From: Geobacter sp. SVR
GTDB taxonomy: Bacteria > Desulfobacterota > Desulfuromonadia > Geobacterales > Pseudopelobacteraceae
Assembly: GCF_016865365.1 (NCBI RefSeq)
Contig: NZ_AP024469.1
Span: forward strand, 2,262,501 to 2,326,500
Reading direction: 5' to 3'
Length of the DNA stretch: 64,000 nt
Shown here one piece after another: positions 8,885-19,067 of this stretch (its first letter is position 1; each line of letters starts with the position of its first letter). Both the position numbers and the translations under genes were made by a program. The notes beneath the pieces are model-generated. The model saw only the letters and a list, made by a program, of their open reading frames with translations, made no database searches and was not told the DNA's origin.

Positions 8885-8913
8885 TTGCTAAAATGGCTGA
8901 TTGGCTGTAAAAT
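8885..8913 (+). promoter_or_regulatory. Sigma-70-like promoter of fbp
   Basis: -35 TTGCTA (8885-8890), a 17-bp spacer and -10 TAAAAT (8908-8913), giving a leader of about 30 nt before the fbp ATG. Confidence 0.6.
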
Positions 8914-8950
8914 TTGTAAGTTTTGAATGACTTGACGTGGAGGGATTGTA

Positions 8951-9895
8951 ATGTTCAGTGAAGCGGGTAAGACAAAATTCCAGGTTGACCTCCGCCAGCA
9001 CTTGCGCGACCAGAACATCAGCGGCAACCTCGTTCATCTGATCTGCGAGATTGCCGAGGCCAGCAAGTACGTGATCAATGCGGTGCGTACCGGTGATCTC
9101 GGTGTGGCCGGCACCTCGAATCTCTATGGTGAGGAACAGCTCGCGCTGGATGTTCTTTCCGACCGCATCATGCGCAAGCGTCTGCAGCACTCCGGAGTCG
9201 TCTGCAATATCGCCTCGGAGGAGATGGAGGAGATTTTCCAGGTTTCCAGCAACCCCCAGGGAATGTTTTCCGTAGCATACGATCCCCTCGACGGTTCATC
9301 GTTGGTGGACGTCAATCTCGCGGTTGGCACCATCGTCGGCATCTACCAGGGCTGCGACCTGCTCCAGCCCGGCCGCAAGATGGTCGGGGCCATGTATATT
9401 CTGTACGGACCGCGGGTTTCGCTGGTCTATTCGGTCGGCAAGGGGGTCTACGAATTCACCATGAACCAGCTGATGGAGTACACCCTGACCCGCGAGCAGA
9501 TCCAGATGAGGCCTTCCGGCGATATCTACTCCCCCGGCGGGCTGCGCAAGAAGTATAGCGAACCCAATGAACTCTTCATTCGCTACTTGGAGGAGAAGGG
9601 TTCAAAGCTGCGGTATTCCGGCGGTTTTGTTCCCGATATCAATCAGATACTGATGAAGGGCAAGGGGCTTTTCATGTATCCGGCCCTGAATGACAGCCCC
9701 CATGGAAAGTTGCGGCTGCTGTTCGAACTCAATCCGATGGCATTTCTGCTGGAGCAGGCCGGCGGCATGGCAACCAACGGCGAAGTGCCGATACTCGACA
9801 TCGTACCGAATGGCCTTGACCAGCGCTGTCCGATCTATATCGGTTGCCGGGAGGATGTGCAGAAGGCGGCTGAGTTCCTGAACGGTCATGGCTAG
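8951..9895 (+). CDS. fbp: Fructose-1,6-bisphosphatase, class I
   Basis: Removes the 1-phosphate of fructose 1,6-bisphosphate, the committed step of gluconeogenesis. The 314-residue protein has the metal-binding DPLDGSSLVD motif near residue 113 and the late substrate-binding stretch LNPMAFLLEQAGG. Its length suits class I enzymes. A GTGGAGGG site lies about 8 nt upstream. A small acidic protein gene follows, 19 bp after the stop. Confidence 0.96.
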   Translation: MFSEAGKTKFQVDLRQHLRDQNISGNLVHLICEIAEASKYVINAVRTGDLGVAGTSNLYGEEQLALDVLSDRIMRKRLQHSGVVCNIASEEMEEIFQVSSNPQGMFSVAYDPLDGSSLVDVNLAVGTIVGIYQGCDLLQPGRKMVGAMYILYGPRVSLVYSVGKGVYEFTMNQLMEYTLTREQIQMRPSGDIYSPGGLRKKYSEPNELFIRYLEEKGSKLRYSGGFVPDINQILMKGKGLFMYPALNDSPHGKLRLLFELNPMAFLLEQAGGMATNGEVPILDIVPNGLDQRCPIYIGCREDVQKAAEFLNGHG

Positions 9896-9914
9896 GCAAC
9901 CAAAGGAACCGGGA

Positions 9915-10199
9915 ATGGAAGAAAGAAACGAGATGGAGACGCCTGTCAGTCAGGCGCAGCGGCTTTGCAGCGAGATACAACTTTTTGATCTGTGCGAGCT
10001 TGAGCGGTGCGGCCATAAAAACGGAAGGTTCTGCACGGATACGAACCTACTGGCCAAATTCGAACGCATTTCGGAAGAGGAGACATACAGGATCGAACCC
10101 GGCCAGGAGCAATCCGACGACGATGATTGCAGCGGTGACTATGATGACGATTTTGATGCCAGCTGCGAAGGAGACGATGAGGACCGGTGGGAAGAGTGA
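9915..10199 (+). CDS. Small acidic protein with a Cys cluster
   Basis: Uncharacterised protein of 94 residues. The middle holds four cysteines in the order C-x8-C-x4-C-x7-C (LCSEIQLFDLCELERCGHKN then RFC), which could bind a metal. The last ~35 residues are almost all Asp, Glu, Gly and Ser. There is no signal peptide or membrane segment. I chose ATG 9915 because AAAGGAA sits 6 nt upstream; an in-frame ATG at 9888 would overlap fbp but has no clear ribosome site. It ends just before a terminator, so it is last in the fbp unit. Confidence 0.7.
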   Translation: MEERNEMETPVSQAQRLCSEIQLFDLCELERCGHKNGRFCTDTNLLAKFERISEEETYRIEPGQEQSDDDDCSGDYDDDFDASCEGDDEDRWEE

Positions 10200-10223
10200 T
10201 GTGCTGACAACGGAAAGATACGG

Positions 10224-10254
10224 AAAAGGGGAGCGGATAATCCGCTCCCCTTTT
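10224..10254. terminator. Bidirectional intrinsic terminator
   Basis: Perfect 14-bp stem AAAAGGGGAGCGGA (10224-10237) with TCCGCTCCCCTTTT (10241-10254), 3-nt loop, flanked by A-run and T-run. It serves the fbp unit (plus) and the HD-GYP gene (minus). Confidence 0.92.
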
Positions 10255-10294
10255 TTTGTGCCCTGAAATTCTCCCTCAGGAAGTCCGGCTTGGA

Positions 10295-11341
10295 TCAGTC
10301 GAACTTCTTGCCGGCGCATTCCTCCCAGCGCGAGCGAGGAACCGATAAAAAGAGTTCGGCGATTGCGGGATCGAACTGGCTGCCGCTGAATTTGCGGACC
10401 TCGCTGATAACGGCGTCGAAGGGAAGCGCCTGGCGGTAGGGACGATCGGACGTCATGGCATCCAGCGTGTCGACCAGTACGAAAATGCGGGATCCCAGCG
10501 GTATCTGTTCTCCCTTGAGCCCCTTGGGATAACCGGAGCCGTCGAAGCGTTCGTGGTGGCTGAGGATGATCTCCGCAGGTGTTTTCAAAAAGTCGATCTC
10601 GGAGAGAATGGCGTACCCGATCAGAGGGTGCCTGCGCATTTCGCGCCATTCATCTTCGTCCAGCTTGCCCGGTTTCAGCAGGATATTGTCGGAAATGCCT
10701 ATTTTTCCGATATCGTGAAGCAGCGCTCCCTTGGCCAACTGCTCGAGCTCAATTCCGGAAATGCCGAGCATGGACCCCATCAGCTTGGAATAGTTCATGA
10801 CCCGTTCGGAATGGGAGCCGACCTCCTTTTCGCGCGCATCGAGCGCCTTGACCAGGGCGGTCAGGGTGTTGTCATAGGCAAGGTGGAGATCATGCATCGT
10901 CTGCCGCAACTGTTCGGTCTGCTCTAATACCTTGAATTCCAGGCCGATCTGATAGTTTTTCTTTTCTATCGACAGGTTGCGCTTGTCGAGCATGTTTCTG
11001 ACCGTCAAAATGACCCGGGTGATGTTGAACGGCTTGGAGATGTAGTCGTCCGCCCCAAGATGGATGCACTCCATCGCGGTATTCATATCTGACAGGCCGG
11101 TGATCATCAGTACGGCAATTTCGGAATCCACCTTCTTGAGGTCCCGGAGAAGTTCCACTCCGCTTCTTCCCGGCATCATGATATCCGAGATGACAAGATC
11201 GATATCCTTTTGGCCCAGGATGGAAAAGGCCTCGTCGACGTTTGCTGCCAGATGGCAGATATACCCTTCCTGAAAGAGTGCTGAAGCAAGCAGCTCCCTG
11301 ATCATCTCTTCATCATCTACTATCAGGATCTGTTCGCGCAT
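10295..11341 (-). CDS. Response regulator with HD-GYP domain (RpfG-like)
   Basis: Probable c-di-GMP phosphodiesterase under two-component control. Of 348 residues, 1-120 are a receiver with phospho-acceptor D53 in DIMMPGRSG and the Lys of SKP. A helical linker (about 120-160) joins it to an HD-GYP domain with H209-D210 in LLHDIGKIG, HHE at 262-264 and DGSGYP at 267-272. The catalytic residues look complete. No kinase is adjacent. The 319-bp region above it carries no other gene. Confidence 0.93.
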   Translation of the reverse strand: MREQILIVDDEEMIRELLASALFQEGYICHLAANVDEAFSILGQKDIDLVISDIMMPGRSGVELLRDLKKVDSEIAVLMITGLSDMNTAMECIHLGADDYISKPFNITRVILTVRNMLDKRNLSIEKKNYQIGLEFKVLEQTEQLRQTMHDLHLAYDNTLTALVKALDAREKEVGSHSERVMNYSKLMGSMLGISGIELEQLAKGALLHDIGKIGISDNILLKPGKLDEDEWREMRRHPLIGYAILSEIDFLKTPAEIILSHHERFDGSGYPKGLKGEQIPLGSRIFVLVDTLDAMTSDRPYRQALPFDAVISEVRKFSGSQFDPAIAELFLSVPRSRWEECAGKKFD

Positions 11342-11660
11342 GGGCGGCTCCGTGAATTGGGGATCGATGAGTCGATCGTAAGGTGGCGTTCAGACTGAAT
11401 GTTCGTTGTCGCAGCGGTCCTATCTTTAGCATTCAATTGACCTGTTTTCAAGTAGCTTTAGATGTGTTATACCGCTTCCAGTGCTGACCGGCACATGCGG
11501 CTGCAAGCCCTTTCCGCTCATTGATTCGGGAGGCGGTATGATTAGGCATTCGTGCGTCGTTCTGAGCCACAGTATCCTCGGTGCGGTGCTGTTCCATAGA
11601 GCCGCTGCTCGAATGCCGGCTGCATCGGCATCAGCAGGGGCATCGGACCGCGGTTGACAT
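11342..11660. other. Intergenic region between the HD-GYP gene and comEC
   Basis: 319 bp between divergent genes. Reading frames here show no family features and overlap comEC out of frame. No strong sigma-70 box pair, riboswitch or tRNA is visible. The comEC start at its right edge lacks a clear Shine-Dalgarno site. Confidence 0.5.
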
Positions 11661-14075
11661 ATGCTTCCGGAATGGCCGCTGCTCATTCCGTTCCTGGCCC
11701 TGACCGCCGGGCTCTGCACGAGCGATGCCTTCGGCATCCTGCTTCCTTTTGCCCCTGTGGCAGCATCATTGTGCTGCTTGGTACTATCCTGCTTTATCCG
11801 TTCCCGCCTGGCACTTGCCTCATGCACCTTCGTCTTCTTTTTCGCCTGCGGTTTGCATGCCCTGGTTCCCTACAACACGCCTGAACCGTCATCCGTTGCC
11901 ATCCGTGAACATGCCTCCCGTTCCCCGGTAGTGGTCGAAGGGGTCATCAGCGATCGCCCGGTTGCAACAGCAACCGCCGGCAGTTTCGTAATGCGTACGG
12001 AGCGTGTTTTTCGGGATGGGCTGTCGCTTCCCGCCAGTGGCAACCTGATGGTCCGGATCGTGTCCGGTGAGACGGAACTGATGCGGGGCGACAGGGTCCG
12101 CCTGTCAACCGCGATTACGATACCACACCGTCTGGGGTTGCCGGGGGAGTTCGATTATCCCCGTTTCCTGGCTTTTCATGAAATTGCCGCTGTTGGCCGT
12201 GTTGCCACGCCTGAAGAAATCGTACTGATCCGTGGAGCTGAAGAGGATTCGCTGCTGCGCCGGATCGATCAGGCATCACGTCGTCTGGGTGATTTCATCC
12301 GCAGCTCCGTAACGGACAGCAGCGTTTCATCGATCCTGACCGCGCTGCTGACAGGAGACCAGAGACGGATCCCGCAGCCGTTGGCCGACGCCTACACGCG
12401 TGCCGGCGTCAATCATATACTCTCCATTTCGGGCTTTCATATCGGGATCATCGTCCTGTTCATGGTGCAGGTCTTCCTGTGGCTGGCCACCCGCTGGGAG
12501 ATCCCGCCCCTGTACTGCAACCTGAGGCGTGCCGTGCTGTTGCTGACGCTGCCTGCCATGGTTGCGTACCTTCTGCTGACCGGCTCCGCACCTGCCACGG
12601 CCCGGGCGGTGGTCATGCTGGCGGTTTTTGCGCTGGCCCTGCATGTCGAACGGGAGTCGGATCCACTCAATGCATTGCTGATTGCGGCCATGCTGCTGGT
12701 AACGGCACATCCCCCCAGTGTGTTCGATATCTCGTTCCAGCTCTCGTTTCTGGCGCTGTGGGGCATCGTCCTTGCCCTTCCTCCGGTCATGGCCCGCCTG
12801 GACGGCATCAAGCCGGGCTGGCTGCGGGCCTTGATCCAGTTCGTGGCAGCCTCCTGCGCCGCGTGCGGTGCCACTGCGGTGCCGGTGCTGTTTACCTTCC
12901 ACCAGGCCTCACTGAACGGTATCGTCTCCAATTTCCTGATCGTTCCGCTTCTGGGGTATGGCGCCGTATTGGGCGGTTTCTGCGCCCTGCCGCTCGTGCC
13001 GGTTTGCGCACCCGCTGCGGACCTGCTGTTGTGGCTGGCCGGAAAGCTGGTGCTGCTTTCCAACAGCCTGGTCCTGATGTTCGCCAAATTGCCGCTGCTG
13101 CATTTTTACGGCATCACGCGGCTGGACATGGTTCTGTTCCTGGCATGCATGTCCGTGATGAGCTTCCTGCACTCGGTGCGCGTCCGGCTGGTCGCGTGCT
13201 CATCTCTGATTTTCATGGCTGTCACGGGCCATATGCTGGCCCCCTCGCCGTACGATGGCCGCCTGCACGTCACCATGCTCAGCGTGGGGCAGGGGGAGGC
13301 ACTGCTGATCCGTTTCCCCGACGGTGGCACCATGCTGATGGATGGAGGGGGGTATCTGCGCGACGACGGGCCTGACTTCGGAGAGCGTGCCCTGGTTCCG
13401 GCCCTCTTCAAGCTGGGGGTGACACGTATCGATCGCATGGTGATGAGCCACAGCCATCCCGATCACATCGGCGGCCTGGCTGCAGTGGTCGGTACGATGC
13501 CGGTGGGTGAATTCTGGGAAGCGGTCAGGGGAGGGGCCGGTGCTCAATATGAGCGATTGCGCGAGATCCTGGCCTCCCGGCAGGTGCCGCTGCGGCGTCT
13601 GGCTGCCGGCAATGAGGTCACCCTTCCGGGCCATGTTTCGATACAGGTCCTGTCGCCGCCGGCTTCTCTTCCGTCTTATACTCTCCAAGAGCCCGACGAC
13701 CGGGACCTGAACGAGGATTCACTGGTACTCAGGCTTCGCTACCGCGCCGTCAGCATACTGTTGACCGGCGATGCCGGCTTCGCCGCAGAAGAAGGCATGC
13801 TCCGCAGCAATGCCGACCTGGCTGCCACGGTGCTGAAAGTGGGCCATCACGGCAGCCGTTTCTCCACCTCGGAAAGGTTTCTGAATCGGGTAGCCCCGGG
13901 CCTGGCACTGATCTCCGCCGGAAGGAACAACACTTTCGGGTTGCCTGCACCGCGAACGACCGAACTGCTTCGGAAGCGCGGTATCCCCACCTACCGCACC
14001 GACCGGGACGGCACCATCGAACTGGTCAGCGACGGAGCCGGCTGGCAGGTTGCCACGCCATACCGTCCGGATTGA
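11661..14075 (+). CDS. comEC: ComEC/Rec2-family DNA-uptake channel
   Basis: Inner-membrane protein of 804 residues homologous to the channel that brings single-stranded DNA into the cytoplasm in competent bacteria. The order is: N-terminal hydrophobic segments, a soluble DUF4131/OB-like part (about 80-200), the Competence domain with many membrane helices (from the NHILSISGFHIG motif, about 250-510), and a C-terminal MBL-fold domain with SHSHPDHIGG and GHHGS. All domains appear intact. The start is uncertain because no good ribosome site precedes ATG 11661. No other competence gene is nearby. Confidence 0.92.
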   Translation: MLPEWPLLIPFLALTAGLCTSDAFGILLPFAPVAASLCCLVLSCFIRSRLALASCTFVFFFACGLHALVPYNTPEPSSVAIREHASRSPVVVEGVISDRPVATATAGSFVMRTERVFRDGLSLPASGNLMVRIVSGETELMRGDRVRLSTAITIPHRLGLPGEFDYPRFLAFHEIAAVGRVATPEEIVLIRGAEEDSLLRRIDQASRRLGDFIRSSVTDSSVSSILTALLTGDQRRIPQPLADAYTRAGVNHILSISGFHIGIIVLFMVQVFLWLATRWEIPPLYCNLRRAVLLLTLPAMVAYLLLTGSAPATARAVVMLAVFALALHVERESDPLNALLIAAMLLVTAHPPSVFDISFQLSFLALWGIVLALPPVMARLDGIKPGWLRALIQFVAASCAACGATAVPVLFTFHQASLNGIVSNFLIVPLLGYGAVLGGFCALPLVPVCAPAADLLLWLAGKLVLLSNSLVLMFAKLPLLHFYGITRLDMVLFLACMSVMSFLHSVRVRLVACSSLIFMAVTGHMLAPSPYDGRLHVTMLSVGQGEALLIRFPDGGTMLMDGGGYLRDDGPDFGERALVPALFKLGVTRIDRMVMSHSHPDHIGGLAAVVGTMPVGEFWEAVRGGAGAQYERLREILASRQVPLRRLAAGNEVTLPGHVSIQVLSPPASLPSYTLQEPDDRDLNEDSLVLRLRYRAVSILLTGDAGFAAEEGMLRSNADLAATVLKVGHHGSRFSTSERFLNRVAPGLALISAGRNNTFGLPAPRTTELLRKRGIPTYRTDRDGTIELVSDGAGWQVATPYRPD

Positions 14076-14231
14076 GCATTCCCCTGGCAATGGAATCGTC
14101 GGATCCTTGGGAACCCCGTTTCGGGCGGCTGAGGCTGTGCCGTCTGCAAGGATTCAGATTTGACACCGCCTGTCCAAATGGGGTACAAACACGGGAAAAG
14201 ACCAATGTTACAGCCTGAACGAGTTTGCCTG

Positions 14232-15608
14232 ATGGATAGAATCCTGGTTGTCGAGGAAGACAGGTTTTTTCGGGAGAGATACGCACAGCTGCTCGAGAGC
14301 CATGGCTACGGCTTCGATTGCGCCGCGTGCGGAAGCGATGCCCTGAAAATGCTGTCATGCCACCGCTACGGTCTCGTGATCATGGAGCTGGCCATGCCGG
14401 ATTACAGCGGGCTGGAATTCCTCTCCATCGTCAAGGGAAGCGACCCTTCCACTGACGTCATCATAGTTACCGGCAACGCCAATCTCGAATCGGCCATTTT
14501 TGCCCTCAAGCACGGCGCCCGTGACTACCTGATCAAGCCGGTCAACAGCGACGAGTTCCTCCATTCCGTGGCGCTCTGCATGGAGCAGCGCCGTATACTG
14601 GATGAAAACGAAGAACTCAAGAGCATGCTGCACCTGTTTCAGACCAGCCAGACCATTGCCGGATGCCTGGAGATCGAACGGGTGTACCATCTCGTGTTGG
14701 AAGCGATTGCCCGGGAAATCGGCGTCTGCCGCGGTTTCGGGCTCTTTCTGGGACGGCACGGCCTCGAATTGATCGAGTCGAAAGGCATTTCGGAAACGGT
14801 TGCCGAGCATTTCCGGGATATTATTGTTCCCACTATCTCCAAGTGCCCTGCCGAGAATCATGTCCTGACCCGGTTGCGCTTCGATGAACCGCCCGAACTG
14901 CGACTGGCTGAAACCGGCATCGAGGAGGCCTACCTGATTTTCCTGTGCAGCAAGGAGGTGCTGCACGGGATCATAGTCGTGTTCAACGATCCCGCTACCC
15001 CTTTGCCAGGCGTGGCGGGGAAGAAAAAGAACATCCTGTTTCTGCAGGAACAATCCCTGCGCGCCTTCGAAAACGCCAGCAGCTATTCACTGGCCAAGGA
15101 CATGCTGTTTATCGACGATCTCAGCGGACTGTTCAACCAGCGCTATTTCGAAGTGGCCCTGGACCGCGAGCTGAAGAGGATCGAGCGATACAAGTCGCAG
15201 CTTGCCGTGCTCTTTCTGGATGTCGATTGCTTCAAGCTGGTCAACGATACCCACGGTCATCCGGTCGGAAGCCGCATTCTGAAGGAGATGGGGGCCCTTT
15301 TGAAGAGATCGGTCCGCGACGTGGATGTGGTCATCCGCTATGGGGGAGATGAATTCACCATCATCCTGGTGGAGACCTCCCCGGAAGCCGCCGGTATCGT
15401 GGCCGAACGCATCCGCAGCCTGATCGCCTCCCATGAGTTCACGGTGGATGGGGAGCGACGGATTCGGCTGACCTGCAGCATCGGCTACTCCTGTTGCCCC
15501 GACGATACCACCAGCAAGCAGGACCTGCTGAGGATGGCCGACGATGCCATGTATGTCGGCAAGAAGATCGGCAAAAACTGCGTTACCCGCTATACCGGAA
15601 CCCCCTGA
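14232..15608 (+). CDS. Diguanylate cyclase with receiver and GAF domains (REC-GAF-GGDEF)
   Basis: Probable c-di-GMP synthase of 458 residues. Residues 1-120 are a receiver fold, but the phospho-acceptor position (E52 in VIMELAMPDYSG) is Glu, not Asp; the codon at 14385-14387 is GAG. The acidic pocket (EED), Thr and KP Lys remain. About 130-285 is a GAF-like sensor. The C-terminal domain has an intact GGDEF and an inhibitory I-site RDVD five residues before it. Start 14232 (MDRILVV) aligns with receiver N-termini; in-frame ATG 14205 is an alternative. hisS follows 29 bp later. Confidence 0.9.
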   Translation: MDRILVVEEDRFFRERYAQLLESHGYGFDCAACGSDALKMLSCHRYGLVIMELAMPDYSGLEFLSIVKGSDPSTDVIIVTGNANLESAIFALKHGARDYLIKPVNSDEFLHSVALCMEQRRILDENEELKSMLHLFQTSQTIAGCLEIERVYHLVLEAIAREIGVCRGFGLFLGRHGLELIESKGISETVAEHFRDIIVPTISKCPAENHVLTRLRFDEPPELRLAETGIEEAYLIFLCSKEVLHGIIVVFNDPATPLPGVAGKKKNILFLQEQSLRAFENASSYSLAKDMLFIDDLSGLFNQRYFEVALDRELKRIERYKSQLAVLFLDVDCFKLVNDTHGHPVGSRILKEMGALLKRSVRDVDVVIRYGGDEFTIILVETSPEAAGIVAERIRSLIASHEFTVDGERRIRLTCSIGYSCCPDDTTSKQDLLRMADDAMYVGKKIGKNCVTRYTGTP

Positions 15609-15637
15609 CATACTGATCCCACCGTTGCGAGGAGCAT

Positions 15638-16882
<1,245 letters not shown>

Positions 16883-16907
16883 CCCGCCTTGGGCCTGCTG
16901 GTTCGTA

Positions 16908-16944
16908 AAAAACGGGCTGCTTCCGACGGAGGCAGCCCGTTTTT
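16908..16944. terminator. Intrinsic terminator after hisS
   Basis: 13-bp stem AAAAACGGGCTGC (16908-16920) and GCAGCCCGTTTTT (16932-16944) with an 11-nt loop and T-run. It also faces the convergent oligopeptidase gene. Confidence 0.88.
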
Positions 16945-16991
16945 CTGTTTTGGTTTCAACTACGGAGAAAAGAGAAAGCCAAGTACGTTCC

Positions 16992-18761
16992 CTACGCGAT
17001 TCCCTTCAACTCTTCGATCAATCCTGCCAGGAAATCATAGCCCTTCTGCCAGAAGCCCCCTTCCGTGATGTCGATGCCGGCGATCCGGGCCGTATCGGCA
17101 GGGGAGAGCGATCCTCCGGACTCCAGCAGGCGCCGGTAACCGGGCTTGAAGGCGTCTCCTTCTTCGCGGTACTTCTGGTACAGCGCCAGAACCAGCAGCT
17201 CAGCAAAGGTGTAGGAGTAACAGTAGAAACGGCTGTGAATGAAATGGCTGATGTAGCTCCAGCCCCAGCGGTAAGCGGGGATCATTTCGACCGACTCGCC
17301 GAAAAGCTTGCCGTTTTCCTCGAGCCAGATCGCGGCCACCCGGTCATTGGAGAGCAGTCCGGCCTTGCGCTCGTTGTGCAGACGCAACTCGAAGCGGGTC
17401 AGCACGGTCTGGCGGAAGGTGGTGGCGATGATGTCCTCGATCTTGGCGCATAAGAGCGACCTGCGCACCAACTGGTCGCTCTCCCGGTCCAAAAGCCAGC
17501 GGGTCAGCAGCATTTCACCGAAGACGGAGGCTGTTTCCGCCAGCGGCAGGGGGGCGTGATAGTTTAGCATGGTCTGCTTCTGAGAGAGAACGAAATGCAG
17601 GCCATGGCCGGCTTCGTGGGCGATGGTCGCCAGGTCCCGCAGCGTACCGGTGTAGTTCAACAGCAGAAATGGGGGCGCTTCGGGAGAGATGCCCATGGCA
17701 AAGGCGCCGCCGGTTTTACCGGTGCGGGGCAGGATATCCACTCGCCGTTCATCGAAAAAATCGGAGACGATCCGGCCGAAGTCCCGATCATAACCGGCGT
17801 AGGAGGCCGCCACCATTTCTCGTGCCTCTTCAAAGGGGTACTTCCTCTCGCTCTCCGCCACCGGAGCATAGATATCGCAGTTGCGGATCTTGTCCATTCC
17901 CAGCATGCCTGCCTTCAGGCGGAAGTACTCCTGGGCCAGTCCGTAGTTGGCTTCGGTCACCGACATCAGGTGTTCCACCGCCTCGTCCGGAATTTCATTG
18001 CCGATGTTGGTCGGCTGGATCGGCGTCCGATAGCCGCGCAGCTCCATGTCCTGCCCATGATCGAGCGCCATGTTGTTGAAGACCGAGTTATAGACGATGC
18101 CGTGTTCGCCGTGCCGCTCCAGGAACAGCGTCAGGGCACGGAAGCGGACATCGGGAGAGGTGTGGTGCAGCAGGGCCAGCAGCTCTTCGCCGGTAAACTC
18201 CCGCTCCTCGCCGTCCAGTTCCATCCGATAGGTGAACGATGCCGACAGTTCATCGAACAGCTTGGTGAAGGCGTTCACGCCGGTCAGATCCTTGCGGGTC
18301 AGCAGCCGTTCCTCGTTTTCCTTCAGCATGTAGGGACGGAATTTGCGGATGCCGCGCAGAAAGTGGACGTAGTTGGCAGCCTCCGGCAGGGCGCACAGCG
18401 ATTCAAAGGCATTTTCTTCCAGGTTCATCAGCTCCAGATCGAAAAACAGCAACTGCTGCGACAGGCTGCTGCTCAGCTCTGAACAGCGCTGGGAAAGGGC
18501 GCGGTTGGTATCGCTGGCCGAGTCGGCGGCAAACAGCAGATGGGCGTAACAGAAAGGTTTCGACATGCGTACCTGCAACGCCTCGTACTCCTGCACGGCA
18601 GCCAGTATCTCCCTGCTGCCGAGAGTGGCGATCCGCTCGAAGTGGCGCGAGCGGAAATCCGCAGCCAGTCCCGGGAAAGAGGCGAGCTCGGATTCCAGTT
18701 CGGGAGAGTCGGGTGCAGGGTAGAGCAGGGCGGTGTTCCATGTTGGATCAGTGATGGGCAT
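16992..18761 (-). CDS. pepF: M3-family oligoendopeptidase (PepF-like)
   Basis: Zinc metallopeptidase of 589 residues that cleaves short peptides in the cytoplasm. The catalytic HEXXH motif reads AHEAGHGLHF, with a downstream Glu in the LAETASVFGEML segment acting as third ligand. The length and the F-rich C-terminus (RFYCYSYTFAELL) match oligoendopeptidase F. No signal peptide. It stands alone, convergent with hisS. The M3 family also includes thimet-type peptidases, but the length fits PepF better. Confidence 0.93.
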   Translation of the reverse strand: MPITDPTWNTALLYPAPDSPELESELASFPGLAADFRSRHFERIATLGSREILAAVQEYEALQVRMSKPFCYAHLLFAADSASDTNRALSQRCSELSSSLSQQLLFFDLELMNLEENAFESLCALPEAANYVHFLRGIRKFRPYMLKENEERLLTRKDLTGVNAFTKLFDELSASFTYRMELDGEEREFTGEELLALLHHTSPDVRFRALTLFLERHGEHGIVYNSVFNNMALDHGQDMELRGYRTPIQPTNIGNEIPDEAVEHLMSVTEANYGLAQEYFRLKAGMLGMDKIRNCDIYAPVAESERKYPFEEAREMVAASYAGYDRDFGRIVSDFFDERRVDILPRTGKTGGAFAMGISPEAPPFLLLNYTGTLRDLATIAHEAGHGLHFVLSQKQTMLNYHAPLPLAETASVFGEMLLTRWLLDRESDQLVRRSLLCAKIEDIIATTFRQTVLTRFELRLHNERKAGLLSNDRVAAIWLEENGKLFGESVEMIPAYRWGWSYISHFIHSRFYCYSYTFAELLVLALYQKYREEGDAFKPGYRRLLESGGSLSPADTARIAGIDITEGGFWQKGYDFLAGLIEELKGIA

Positions 18762-18997
18762 GGTGATAGTCTCCGTGAAGTATGGTGGCAGCGGGATTTT
18801 CTCTTGATGAGGGTACTACAGGTCCCGGAGGGCGTCAAGACTGCCTCCGGAGGCTGTCCGGCCATTGGGCAGGTTCAGGCGTTTCCTGACTTTGACAGCA
18901 GATGCCGTGAAAAGGAGTCCCGGCTGTTCCGGCGCACCAGCATAGGCACAAGATATCGTTTCCCGGGCCTGTTTCTTCGGTTATCAGTAATTTTTTG

Positions 18998-19026
18998 TTG
19001 CATCTCGGGGCGTCGATTCATACAGT
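18998..19026 (+). promoter_or_regulatory. Candidate lysR promoter
   Basis: -35 TTGCAT (18998-19003), a 17-bp spacer and -10 TACAGT (19021-19026). The putative LysR site begins 6 bp downstream, at the predicted transcription start. Confidence 0.5.
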
Positions 19027-19031
19027 AACGA

Positions 19032-19044
19032 TCACTTCTATCGA
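19032..19044 (-). promoter_or_regulatory. Candidate LysR-type operator, copy 1
   Basis: Read on the minus strand it is TCGATAGAAGTGA. It matches 11 of 13 bases of a plus-strand site at 19972-19984 upstream of the dsrE-like gene. A position over the lysR transcription start would suit autorepression. Confidence 0.4.
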
Positions 19045-19067
19045 AAAAACCACTGAAGGTGATTGTT

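Larger units (their letters stand above)
18762..19067. other. Divergent intergenic region between pepF and the LysR gene
   Basis: 306 bp without a gene. It holds a weak minus-strand promoter candidate for pepF (TTGACG at 18838-18833, 17-bp spacer, TACCCT at 18815-18810), the plus-strand lysR promoter and a motif that recurs upstream of the dsrE-like gene. Confidence 0.45.

Noticed and set aside
11426-11827. Minus-strand frame in the HD-GYP/comEC gap
   Set aside because: Overlaps comEC in antisense and shows no protein-family features.
14076-14231. c-di-GMP (GEMM) riboswitch before the GGDEF gene
   Set aside because: I looked for the conserved GEMM core and tetraloop-receptor sequences here and in the other long gaps and did not find them.
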